Below the pieces are notes generated by a model, which did no database searches, was not told where the DNA came from, and worked only from the letters and a program-made list of their open reading frames with translations. The position numbers and the translations under genes were made by a program. This document shows, in pieces, positions 47,774-58,873 of a stretch of 64,000 bases of DNA. Every line of letters starts with the position of its first letter. Position 1 is the first letter of the stretch. Source of the DNA: Tomocerus qinae (lineage: Eukaryota; Arthropoda; Collembola; Entomobryomorpha; Tomoceridae). The stretch spans positions 48,918,001-48,982,000 of the forward strand of contig CM034546.1 in NCBI GenBank assembly GCA_020055645.1, given 5' to 3'.

Positions 47774-49342
47774 TCATGGACTGACTAAAATCCGTCTGTC
47801 TGGTCTTTTATAATCTGTGACACTTTCAAAATATTTATCATCCCAGAATTTCTCAAATGAACAGTATTTTTCAATATGAGCAATTGCAAAATAAATGTAA
47901 ATCAAAGGAAATAATACTGCAAAGCAAATGTTCATGACTCTAATGTACCAAATCATTTTACTTGTTTTTAAAAGTTTTGCTATCCTTTCACCAAAATTAA
48001 CCACGTACTTCCTGCACAGACCGAATTTTCCAACACAGTTTCTACCAACTCTTATATTTTCGGCCTCATGATCGTGGGGGATTTCCATGGTTTCCTTCTG
48101 GCACCAAAGGAGTGCCCGATTTGCTACAATCCCCACCATTGCAGAAACTATAAATCCAACTGAGGTAAATGTCCAATTATCCGATGCTTTATATACGGGA
48201 CTTTTTGGAGTATATTGATTCAAACCTTGAATGACAGTGACCATAGTCAGAAGAATAGTGACAACAAGACCTAATCTCATTTGCACATCCGAGTATGAGT
48301 TTCCCAGGAGAAATGACAACCAGCAAACAAATACAAGTAGAGAAATAGGCAAGTAGATAGTGTAGATATAATAGCCATGCTTTCTTCTCAGTTTCCATGA
48401 TAATTGTTGTTGAGTAAAAGAATAGTGTACAGCATTTTCATGTATTTTCACATTCTCCAAGTAGTAATCATTTATATTAATCGCCGTGTAATACGGTTGG
48501 CCTAATATAAATTTTGTTTTATTCAGAAACATATTTCCGCGGTAGCGGTAGTTATCGTTGACAGAGAAGAAGAAGACGAGTTTACATTCCATTGTGTCGA
48601 AGGGGAAAGCAGTGAAATTCTTTGTACAATCCGATTTTGCTTTTCCAGATTTCAGAGTAATAAATGAAACGTAAAACGTTGAATTTGAATGCAATCTGAT
48701 ATTACAATTTAGTGGCGTTATTGTTTGTGGCAATAGGGGATTAAAGAAGAATTTAAAGACTGGGCATTTTTCATAATGGAGTTCTCCATCAAACCTTATT
48801 GGATGAAAAGGAATGGCAGAATTTAGCGGGATTTTGGGGGCACCAAAAATACTAATGGCAACTTCAAAATTGGCTTTCGGGGAGTTCAATGCGTCCGTCA
48901 TCTCTTCTTCTAAGAATTGATCCAATCTTACTGAAAGAGCTATGTTAACGTCACGGTTCACGATGGGTAAGAAGTATTTATTTCGAAACCATTCTATAAT
49001 GTCAGCTGTTATATTAACTGTTGCATTTGTCAATCTTTCCCTTTTGATTTCTAGAGAATTATATTCTTCAATGTCTGTTTCATTCCATGATTTGCGGCGA
49101 TCGGATAAAGATTTTCTAACGTTGGCGTACTCATCCTGACGAATTGGAAAAACAAGATGCTTTAATTATAAATAATATACCACTTTTAAAAAACTTACTA
49201 AATTTTTAATACGCACCCATTCCGCGTTAATCTCAGAAATGTTGACACGAAGAATTGGATCCAAATCTTTAGCCGTAAATCGTCGTACTGGGTTTGAATT
49301 TATGGGAAAAAAGAAAACAATAAATAAGAGTGGAATTTTCAT
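47774..49342 (-). CDS. Cys-loop ligand-gated ion channel subunit, gene D
   Basis: Exon 1 is 49342-49217 (42 residues, signal peptide MKIPLLFIVF). The phase-0 intron is 49216-49136 (GTGCGT donor, TCGTCAG acceptor) and exon 2 is 49135-47774, giving 495 residues. Exon 2 must start at the acceptor (DEYANVRKSLSDRR), well before any internal start codon. The cys-loop is C-TKNFTAFPFDTME-C, and TM1-TM4 are intact. It has the short TM3-TM4 loop, like gene C. The C-terminal tail follows the family up to SVTDY and then differs (KRPDRRILVSP), as expected from a small frame change in the last dozen codons. An LTR element lies only 160 bp upstream of the start codon and about 50 bp upstream of the predicted transcription start, so its expression may differ from the sisters. 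Confidence 0.86.
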
Positions 49343-49450
49343 TTTTAGGAAGGAAACTATGTAGTAGTTTGCACTGTGTTTGCAACGCCAACAGCAATCC
49401 AGAGGTGTCCCATGAGTGTCCAGGTGTCCGCAAGAAAAGAATTGCACACG

Positions 49451-49477
49451 ACTGAATAGGTCAGATCAGTATTTATA
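49451..49477 (-). promoter_or_regulatory. TATA + initiator core promoter of gene D
   Basis: Minus-strand TATAAAT (plus 49471-49477) and TCAGT (plus 49451-49455). The core is intact, but array-type flank upstream is replaced from 49502 by an LTR element. Confidence 0.62.
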
Positions 49478-49501
49478 CATGAAAACTACCTGAAGAAATA
49501 A

Positions 49502-50640
49502 TGTAACGATTTTTATATGGACCTTATGTTTAAGTATGTGTATTTGTAGCAACTGCAATGTGAATTGTGTATTGCATGTGAATTTTAGCTTTCGTGTTAT
49601 GTAACCCGATACTTATTGTGGAGGGGTGAGCACTCAAAAGAGACTTGCAGTGCACGTGAAAGGAACGTGCATGTGTTTTACTATTACAGATACGTTCTTG
49701 TACTATTTATAGTCTGAATCGGTTTTATAGTAAAAGCAAGCTCTCCCTCATCCGCTCTCTGGTATAAAAGACGGACCCGAAGCTCAAGAAGTCACTCTTT
49801 TAGGGTCACTCAGTCGGGCAACTAGTGCCTGCTGAGTTTAGTGCAGATAGCTTAAATTTTAAGTCTAGTATTAGGTACCTAGGATTTTAGTAGTGTTATG
49901 CAATCTCTAGTAGGACAGTGTTAAAAGCTTGTCCATAATGAGAGATGTATATTACTCATGCTAGAGCAAATCGAAGGACTGCTTGTGTGTTTTTCTATCC
50001 GTTTGTATATGTATGTGTATGTACGAGTTGAGTCGAAAAGTATGAGTCTGTATGTGTGCGTATGTGTGCGTATGAGGATGAGATTATAATTATATCTGAC
50101 CAATGTATAAAGAAATGATATGTGAGTGAGCACTCGTCACTGTGAGAATATCACTTGACTTGAGGGCTCATGTTGACCATATAAATGTAACGTGGCAGAT
50201 GTTAATTGTGAGATAGGTATAGAGAGCCTGTTGTCCCGATGCGTTGAATGAGTATAAAAGTACTCAAATGTACGTATGGGATGGTATGGATCTCTTATAT
50301 GAACGGATACTGGAGACACGTATGAGATGGTTGATTTGCCGTGCAGAGGGCTACTGTTTAATAATAATTATGCTGTTACTGTAGTTAAGACTATAATCTA
50401 AATTACATTGAAGTAGGAGAATATATTGTATAACCCTATCACCTATTTCCTATCTGCCTTTATCTAAATAAAAAACTCTTCACAAAGTATAAACGAATGG
50501 CGTTATGAGAATAATATTATTGGTATGGGCATAAAACGTAATATATAAATTATAGCATATAATACAAGCGAGTAATTAATACATCACCCAAACGATTCCC
50601 TCCCTATTAGAAGATTTTGATTAGGGAAAACAACGATACA
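49502..50640 (+). repeat. 5' LTR of the non-coding element
   Basis: 1139 bp. Contains a TATAAAAG box near 49763 that could start element RNA. Short frames in the LTR are repeated in the partner only because the LTRs are copies. Confidence 0.88.
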
Positions 50641-50944
50641 ATTATGGTGGAGATTAAGCGGGGTATATAGTGTTACCTAAAATATTTTGTATTTGCCCAA
50701 AATAATATCAAACTGACGTCAAAAAGAAATTATTTGCGAAAGGTATTCAACAAATATAGAATACATTACTTATATTTAGTGCGGTTCTATTAGTTTTGAA
50801 AAATACTGACCATTTCTATGTAATTTACATGTGAGCAGCTATTCAGAATAGAGTCTGAATGGGAAAAGGCATTCCCATTCCCGTATAGTTAGCTACTTTT
50901 TAAGTGCGAGTAGGAAATCCAGCCATTTATATTTAAGCATACGT

Positions 50945-51530
50945 GTGCATGCATGCACCAGGCAGTTAAATGATGAACTGCACCAGGCAGTTAAATGATG
51001 AACTGCACCAGGCAGTTAAATGATGAACTGCACCAGGCAGTTAAATGATGAACTGCACCAGGCAGTTAAATGATGAACTGCACCAGGCAGTTAAATGATG
51101 AACTGCACCAGGCAGTTAAATGATGAACTGCACCAGGCAGTTAAATGATGAACTGCACCAGGCAGTTAAATGATGAACTGCACCAGGCAGTTAAATAATG
51201 AACTGCAACAGGCAGTTAAATGAAAAACTGCAACAGGCAGTTAAATGAAAAACTGCATCAGGCAGTTGAATGTTATAAGATTTGTACCAGGCAGTTGAAT
51301 ATTATAAGGACTGCATCACATAGTTGAATGTAACTTCATCTGGCAGTTTATTTTATAGGAAGTGCTTCAGACAGTTAATTTTATAGGAAGTGCTTCAGAC
51401 AGTTAATTTTTATAGGAAGTGCATCAGGCAGTTAAATGTTATAAGAACTGCATCAGGCAGTCTAATGTTATAGGAACTGTGTCAGGTAATTAAACTTGGA
51501 AGGAATTTGTTCAGTCAGTTAATGACTCAA
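50945..51530 (+). repeat. 25-bp tandem array in the LTR element interior
   Basis: Unit AACTGCACCAGGCAGTTAAA plus TGATG (25 bp), about ten near-perfect copies from about 50952 to 51195. Increasingly diverged copies with variable spacing follow to about 51530. Each unit holds the small inverted repeat AACTGC...GCAGTT, so the transcript could form a row of short hairpins. Confidence 0.88.
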
Positions 51531-52192
51531 AAATCATGTAGGGCAATTGTATGATTTCTCGATGCTACAAACACTGTCTTATGTTATGGGATTACCATCA
51601 CAAAGTTGAAACAGGGTAGATATTTTTGCTCCGAAGTAATGCGAGTATTAAATAGCCTGGTTTCCAAATTAATATTATCACTGGATGACATTTAAGAAGC
51701 TTAAATAAAACAACCTTATAGATAAATATCCACATGAGCTGTGCAGATGTTCCATGTTGGAGAATATTGGGGCCTAACTGGAGGCGACTGATGTCATCAA
51801 TTTGGAAATGCTTTATAAATATTGTTCAACAATACTGTAGTGCCTTGGATAAGAAACGGTAAATTCTTTAAAGCGTTTAAAACATTATTATTGGATCAGA
51901 AAACGCACAGAGGAGATCTACATATTCAAATATCTGGAATTTATTTCGTGTCTATTTGTTGTTCATGGATTAAAATCTACGAAAAGTGAAGTGCATTATT
52001 GAACATATATAAGTGAAGTGATATCATTTAAAATTACTGATATCCGAAAATTTGTTTATGAAAGAGATTTATCAAGATTTTTCAAGATTTTTTAAAATTG
52101 ATGGCTTGTAAAACATTTGTGTTAAATTTTATAGCTTGAAAAATTGTAAGCGTAAATGATCGAGTCGATCATTATTGGAGAGGAGGACTAAT

Positions 52193-53331
52193 TGTAACGA
52201 TTTTTATATGGACCTTATGTTTAAGTATGTGTATTTGTAGCAACTGCAATGTGAATTGTGTATTGCATGTGAATTTTAGCTTTCGTGTTATGTAACCCGA
52301 TACTTATTGTGGAGGGGTGAGCACTCAAAAGAGACTTGCAGTGCACGTGAAAGGAACGTGCATGTGTTTTACTATTACAGATACGTTCTTGTACTATTTA
52401 TAGTCTGAATCGGTTTTATAGTAAAAGCAAGCTCTCCCTCATCCGCTCTCTGGTATAAAAGACGGACCCGAAGCTCAAGAAGTCACTCTTTTAGGGTCAC
52501 TCAGTCGGGCAACTAGTGCCTGCTGAGTTTAGTGCAGATAGCTTAAATTTTAAGTCTAGTATTAGGTACCTAGGATTTTAGTAGTGTTATGCAATCTCTA
52601 GTAGGACAGTGTTAAAAGCTTGTCCATAATGAGAGATGTATATTACTCATGCTAGAGCAAATCGAAGGACTGCTTGTGTGTTTTTCTATCCGTTTGTATA
52701 TGTATGTGTATGTACGAGTTGAGTCGAAAAGTATGAGTCCGTATGTGTGCGTATGTGTGCGTATGAGGATGAGATTATAATTATATCTGACCAATGTATA
52801 AAGAAATGATATGTGAGTGAGCACTCGTCACTGTGAGAATATCACTTGACTTGAGGGCTCATGTTGACCATATAAATGTAACGTGGCAGATGTTAATTGT
52901 GAGATAGGTATAGAGAGCCTGTTGTCCCGATGCGTTGAATGAGTATAAAAGTACTCAAATGTACGTATGGGATGGTATGGATCTCTTATATGAACGGATA
53001 CTGGAGACACGTATGAGATGGTTGATTTGCCGTGCAGAGGGCTACTGTTTAATAATAATTATGCTGTTACTGTAGTTAAGACTATAATCTAAATTACATT
53101 GAAGTAGGAGAATATATTGTATAACCCTATCACCTATTTCCTATCTGCCTTTATCTAAATAAAAAACTCTTCACAAAGTATAAACGAATGGCGTTATGAG
53201 AATAATATTATTGGTATGGGCATAAAACGTAATATATAAATTATAGCATATAATACAAGCGAGTAATTAATACATCACCCAAACGATTCCCTCCCTATTA
53301 GAAGATTTTGATTAGGGAAAACAACGTTACA
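52193..53331 (+). repeat. 3' LTR of the non-coding element
   Basis: 1139 bp, almost identical to 49502-50640. Confidence 0.88.
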
Positions 53332-53439
53332 ATAAGGTCATGTGGTTATCGAAAATAGAACTTATTATGTCTGTTCATGGTCATGGTCACTGGAGAAGTA
53401 ACTGTCTACAGACATGACAGTTTTAATGAATTTAGTTTT

Positions 53440-54910
53440 CTATCCAGAAGTATTAAATAAAAGATGCGAAATACTATCTCTGTAGTTGTTGCTTCAAAAC
53501 TAATTAATCGGATTATCCCTGAATATCATGGAATGTAATGCAATCTATTTATTTTGATTATTTCATGTTTAGATGAAATTGGGAAATGTTTGAATGACTA
53601 AAACCAATTCTCGGTTTTGTACCTTAAATTCCTTAATACATGAGAATTTATTAGTTCAAAATGAATGGACTGTGTTTAAAGTGTTTCAATATATTGGACG
53701 TGGGCTTGATGAGGAGGAGAGAGGGCGTGTCCAACAACCCGCATATTTTTGATTATGTAGGTATTATATGAATCTTCCCCAATTATGTTTGATACAATGT
53801 GAAAAATTTTGAAAAAGTTATTCTTATATACTTAATATATTTAAGTTGAATGGTTAATAGATCAAATATTTTATGAAATACTTCTTGAAAATAAGTTGGT
53901 GAAATTATTGAACAATTAGTTCGAATCCACTTCCCTTGAAATATGAGTTAATAATCAAAATTCTTATTTTACTTTTTATCATTTCAATTGGAAGGAAGTG
54001 GGGTGAGTGACGAATGAGTAGTACTAAAGCAGATCTAAGATGGAAATGGAATGTGGGGGCAATTGGTAAACACAAATAATTTAAGTAATTTCAATTTCAC
54101 TTGTTCATAATTCAGTGAATTTTTTTTTAAATTAGTGCCGATCTCTGATCCGTAGTAGTACAGATGTACATTTAAATGCTTGTGACAACTATATGCAGTG
54201 GCAGACTAGTTAATATCGTAATTCAAATTGTGCTAACCCGGCTGGGAAGTTCATCATATTATCAATCATTATAGATGTTAATAGCAATAAGTAAATTTAA
54301 GAAATGGTTAGATTAAAAAATATTCTGATTGCATAATTTTGTGTTTGTATTTTAATAAACATTTTACAAGTCCATAAAAGGGCAAAGATGTTTACTGTTC
54401 AAGAATAAGGAGTGAGTTATTGAATTTCAATCAAACTACTATATACTGCATAAAAACCGCATAACACTTCTTAAATAATTTGCATCCTATTGATATGCAG
54501 CATTTTGAACTTGTAATAATGTCCGCATTTAGGAAAAATAAACAATTGGACTACATAAATGGTTTTCTAGATTTTAAATATGAAGAGCTAGAATTCTTCA
54601 AAAATTTTGCTTATTGCTAAGGCATTAAGCTTAATGCCTGCATTCACTTATTACCGTTAAAATATAGATACAACTTGTGTGGTGCACAAACACAAATGTA
54701 AGAATGTAGACCACCTCATTAACATTTCTATCCAGAAGTATTAAATAAAAGATGCAAAATATTATCTGTAGTTGACGCTTCAATACTAATCGGATTAGCT
54801 CTAGTGAATATCATGGAATGTAATGCAAATCTATTTATTTTGATTATTTCATGTTTAGTTGAAATTGGGAAATGTTTGAATGCCTAAAAAAAATTCTGGA
54901 TTTTGTACCT
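53440..54910. repeat. Local direct duplication of about 185 bp
   Basis: About 53440-53630 and 54728-54910 share the same order, from CTATCCAGAAGTATTAAATA to TTGTACCT. The intervening 1.1 kb is ordinary array flank. Confidence 0.6.
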
Positions 54911-55743
54911 AGAATTCAATTATAATTATAAGTTGCATGCAAACATAAATAATATGCATCAAGACAACGACTAATTATCAATTAATTATAGGCGTTATTG
55001 TATCTATGGAATAATTTTTGTCTATACCTGTATATCTCGCCAAAAAAGGGATACTCCCATTTGGGCAGCTAATTAAATTTTTGTTTAAATTGTTGTTGCG
55101 CTCTATTGATCAGAATTTTCTGTTTTGAAACCTGGAAAAGTAATTAATCATTTGAAGATATCATGTTGGCAAAACTAAAATGTTTTATAGACACAAAAGA
55201 GAAAGTTAAGCCATGAGACATTTGCCTGCAATTTGGGACATGCGTTTCCACAATATATAGTGCTGCGAGTGTCATCACTCACAAAATGCAATTAGTCCAC
55301 TAACACGATAATGAACTACACCCAAACAATATTATAATTCTATATTATGACACAGATACACACATATAGATACCCACAGAATATATTCCTCCTCTTTGTT
55401 GCCAGTCGTTGGCGTTGGTGTAATGTAATTGCAATTTGAAGTAGTAACTACTATAATACTAAAGCATTGCCGTATTTGCACTCAGTTTGTCTGTGTAAGC
55501 CTAAACTATCTGTCAGTGCAAGAATCTGACACATCGTCTTGAACACATGGCACGAAGTTTACCCCGAAAAATACTAACAAAACAACCTATGAAATTGTTT
55601 TTAGAAAATTGTTGTTTAGTGATCACCTATCATAAAATTATTACATTATACAATACACAAATGATACCATTTATTATAGAAGCTATGGGTAAGTAGTTAT
55701 TTTATTGTACTGAATTAAAGTACTTGCACACCCGTTCTGTTTG

Positions 55744-55893
55744 TAAGAAATAAGTTTTTTAAGCTATCGGGTGTATTAAGTAAAGATAAAAAATTATTTG
55801 ATTGTCAATTCAGGAATCGAACTTGAGTACTTTCGATTTGCGAAATTTTCATCCTTACTAATACACCCGAAAGCTTAAAATACTTATTTCTTA
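55744..55893. repeat. 150-bp foldback element with about 43-bp inverted ends
   Basis: Inverted arms begin TAAGAAATAAGT and include TCGGGTGTATTA. The insert is absent from sister flanks (for example 18400, 22650, 45920). The centre contains GTTCGATTCC on the minus strand, like a tRNA B box, which probably occurs by chance in a MITE. Confidence 0.55.
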
Positions 55894-56685
55894 TAATCAT
55901 ACTACCAACTACATAATATTATCTTCATCTCTTTTGTAATTAAAACGTCATCTCTGTAGACAGCGGCATATTTATTGTGTAACACGCAAGAATAGTCTCT
56001 AAGAAATATTACTTACTTAACTATTACTAAAAAATAATAGGTTTTACTATATTAAAAAACTTAGAGCTCTACATCGCAAAACGTTATAGGGAAGTTATTT
56101 GTTGACATAAATAGAATATTATATTAATTTTTAGAACTGATTATACGCAAACACTAATAGAATCTAGTACCTCCTTAAACCTGTTTTGAAAATCTTCACA
56201 AAAGTCTCGACGAATAAATGACACTAATGGCCGACACTAAACATTTATCAGTGGAAAATCCTTTGCTAGAAAATAAAGTAAATTTTCCAGGTCTTAGTTG
56301 AAATGACATAAGAATCGAATTTCTGGTCAGTTAGAATCATAATTTGGAATGTATTTTACATGACAATAATAAAAGACAACAATGAAGGTACAAAACAATA
56401 ATATTCAGCTGAAACCTTTCGCAACAATAGTTATTATTTATTGAAATGGCAAAGTAACATAATATACGAGGTAAAGCAATATATTTTGGTAAATTCCAAT
56501 GCACAAATTAAACGAAGAACAGTTTTTTCATTGACATATTTGTATTATTTTAAATACTTAACTATATTTATATAGCTATAGTATCTTTACTATAGTACAA
56601 GCGTGAAATGGGACATGCACAGTGAGTAAGTCCGTATGTTTGCCCATAAGCAGGCATGTATCCATAAATATTTAATCACTAGTGA

Positions 56686-56963
56686 ACCCAGCTAAGGGGC
56701 GCAATCACAGTAATAAAAACAATTCCGAAAAATCATCGGTATTTCCCTTAGGTTATTATATTTGTAAATACAAATATAGTTTTAGTTTCTACAGTGGCTG
56801 GAAAAATTAACTGCAGTTCCAACTTCCTGATAAAAAGGATGAAAGACTCCATTTTTAATAAACAGCCCAATAAGTTACCAAAAAGCTCCTATATAAAATC
56901 AGAAAAATAAGATTCCCCCTGGGATTTTGGAAAAACGTACAAATCCCATGAGTGCAACTTGCG
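56686..56963. repeat. Second copy of the dispersed repeat of the IR gene 3 intron
   Basis: Shares ACTAGTGAACCCAGCTAAGG, CTTAGGTTATTAT, TTTCTACAG(G/T)GG(T/C)TGGAAAA and GGAAAAATAAGATTCC with 10074-10458. It lies in a larger insertion of about 56576-57200 not found in sister flanks. Confidence 0.55.
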
Positions 56964-58094
56964 AATTAATATTTTTGAAGGATAAATAGTGGCCCCCAGT
57001 ACTGTTATTTAATTCTACAAATAAATGTGCAAGCTGGCACAAAGGAATCAAGGGGGTCCAGGGGGTAATAAAAAGTAAAACCAACTCTACTAAAAACTGC
57101 TAAATAAGTGTATAGATTTAACAGAACCAATTTGGATTAGGAGTTTTGAAATGTCGATTAATACGCACATTACGATCATAACGAAATGTTCCCTTTCGCC
57201 AATCATTTCCATCACAAAATAATCATCTTATGTAAATTTCTATTTTTGTTTTGATGTTATAATAATATAGGCACCCAGCACCATTGCTGAATTTCAAAAT
57301 GATTATGCATATTATCATTGTCTAATTTCGAAATAAGCTAATGTTAACCTATATTGGACTTCCTTGCTTTATGAAACATGTATTGTATACGCGCATGTGT
57401 ATTGCAACAAAATGCCGCATTGTCCATGGCATAGATAGATACATAGATAGTTACCTGCAACATAGGAAGAAATAATTTTATTATATAGAGATAATTATAG
57501 CTATATACTAACCAATATTGCTATAATTGTTTATATAAGTAACACACACATATAAGTACAAATTATCGAACAAGAAATATTAGACCTTTTTCGTTATGTT
57601 AATGATGAAATTAATTAACAACGATCATATTGAAGTTCTTATTTCTGCTTATTCAAGTGATAACAAATAATATGTGTATCAATTACACGAATTTAAATAC
57701 CTATGTCTATTTTACATCAGATTTTACATTTTACATGATGTAGTATAGCCAAAAGGTCCTACTAACTTTAGAGGTTTGCTTTAACAACAATTTTGCTAAC
57801 ACCCGATATGTAAAGCGTCAGTATCAAATACTAAGTCGTAGAGAAAAACAATCTTTGTAATATTTCTTAGAGAAAATTTTATCGGGAATTATATGTTAGA
57901 GTATAAAAACATTAGATATTTAGTTTAATAGTAAGGTAAAAGGCTGGCTGCAAATAAAAGGCTGGATTGATTTGGAAAGGAAATACTTTTCATCATGCGA
58001 ATAAATATAAACTAGCGGTCCAAATTAAGTTGATATACCAAACCAAACCTAATTAAAATAAACCAACTTAGATTGAGATACACTTTCAACTTTC

Positions 58095-58255
58095 GTTTCG
58101 GCAACTTTTCACTTGGGCATCTGCCTTCTTGGGTCTATTTTCCATTTGACGTTAACCAATTTCAACGTAAATATGCTGTGCTGATTTCCACTTAGGCTTT
58201 TGCACATATTATGTAGCGTTGGTGAACTTCTATTCGGCGTGGACTATATACACAT
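58095..58255. repeat. Relic of a Foldback arm
   Basis: Diverged units such as TTTCGGCAACTTTTCAC and TATTCGGCGTGGAC, ending GGGTACTAAAT. They match the arms of the young Foldback element. The position corresponds to the relic near 46.9 kb, so an old insertion was copied along with the array unit. Confidence 0.55.
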
Positions 58256-58652
58256 GGAGAAGGTAAGGGTACTAAATTTTAATACAAATATAAGGAATAA
58301 TAAAATAATAATTTTGTATTCGTAGTATTTTATTATAACATTTTTTGCAATTCCTGATATATAGTAAATAATGTTCTAATAAAAACCATATCACGAATAA
58401 GCCAAAAAATTGAACTCAAATGAAATACACATTAAGAATTACAGCCATAATATTTCGTTTTCCAATAACACTGTATTTATCTGGGCTCACCTTGAGGCAT
58501 CTTTAATTAGCTCCTAGCTCTGCCAACTTTCTGCCAAAATGAATCCAAAACCGATGAAGCAAAAAAAGCCCACAATTATACTTTTAGTTATAATTGATTT
58601 TGAAATTTGTGAGTAGCCTCAAATCAAAACTAAAAATATTACGTAATACATC

Positions 58653-58800
58653 ATCCTTCTGGATAGTTATAAAGACTCTTCCAACCTCTAAAATTGGTAT
58701 TTAAATCAACATTCATGACGATCGAGATTTAATAAAGCACGTTTATTCTGTTCGAATAAAGCTTTATTAAACTTGGAGAGTCATAAATGTTGATTTAAAT
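58653..58800. repeat. Small foldback insertion between direct repeats
   Basis: ATACATCATCCTT occurs at both borders (about 58653 and 58800). Inside, ATTTAAATCAACATTCATGAC and its near complement form a stem, with GCTTTATTAAA / TTTAATAAAGC in the middle. Confidence 0.45.
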
Positions 58801-58873
58801 ACATCATCCTTTTACTTAGTATAAACATCGTATTCATACTCGTTTGTATTTAGACTTGTAACTGTCCTATTCA

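Larger units (their letters stand above)
49502..53331 (+). mobile_element. Non-coding LTR retroelement at the gene D promoter
   Basis: Fossil element with 5' LTR 49502-50640 and 3' LTR 52193-53331, both 1139 bp and TG...CA. Only two differences were noticed between the LTRs, so it is very young. It has a 4-bp target duplication ATAA (49498-49501 and 53332-53335). The 1552-bp interior has no gag or pol, so it must have moved with help from another element. A purine tract GGAGAGGAGGAC precedes the 3' LTR. Family unassigned. Confidence 0.9.
53336..58873. other. Intergenic DNA between the LTR element and gene E
   Basis: No gene. It is the longest uninterrupted array flank, aligned in blocks with 16.7-20.3, 26.9-28.6, 30.3-31.5, 45.0-47.8 and 61.1-63.7 kb. 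It includes the empty counterpart of the Gypsy insertion site (54636), a local duplication, and several small repeats listed separately. Confidence 0.65.

Noticed and set aside
50945-51290. Regular 25-bp repeat array that could suggest CRISPR
   Set aside because: There are no unique spacers, the repeats abut directly, and it lies inside a eukaryotic LTR element.
55790-55850. tRNA gene or tRNA-derived SINE on the minus strand
   Set aside because: There is a B-box-like match only. No cloverleaf can be drawn, and the piece sits in the middle of an inverted-repeat MITE.
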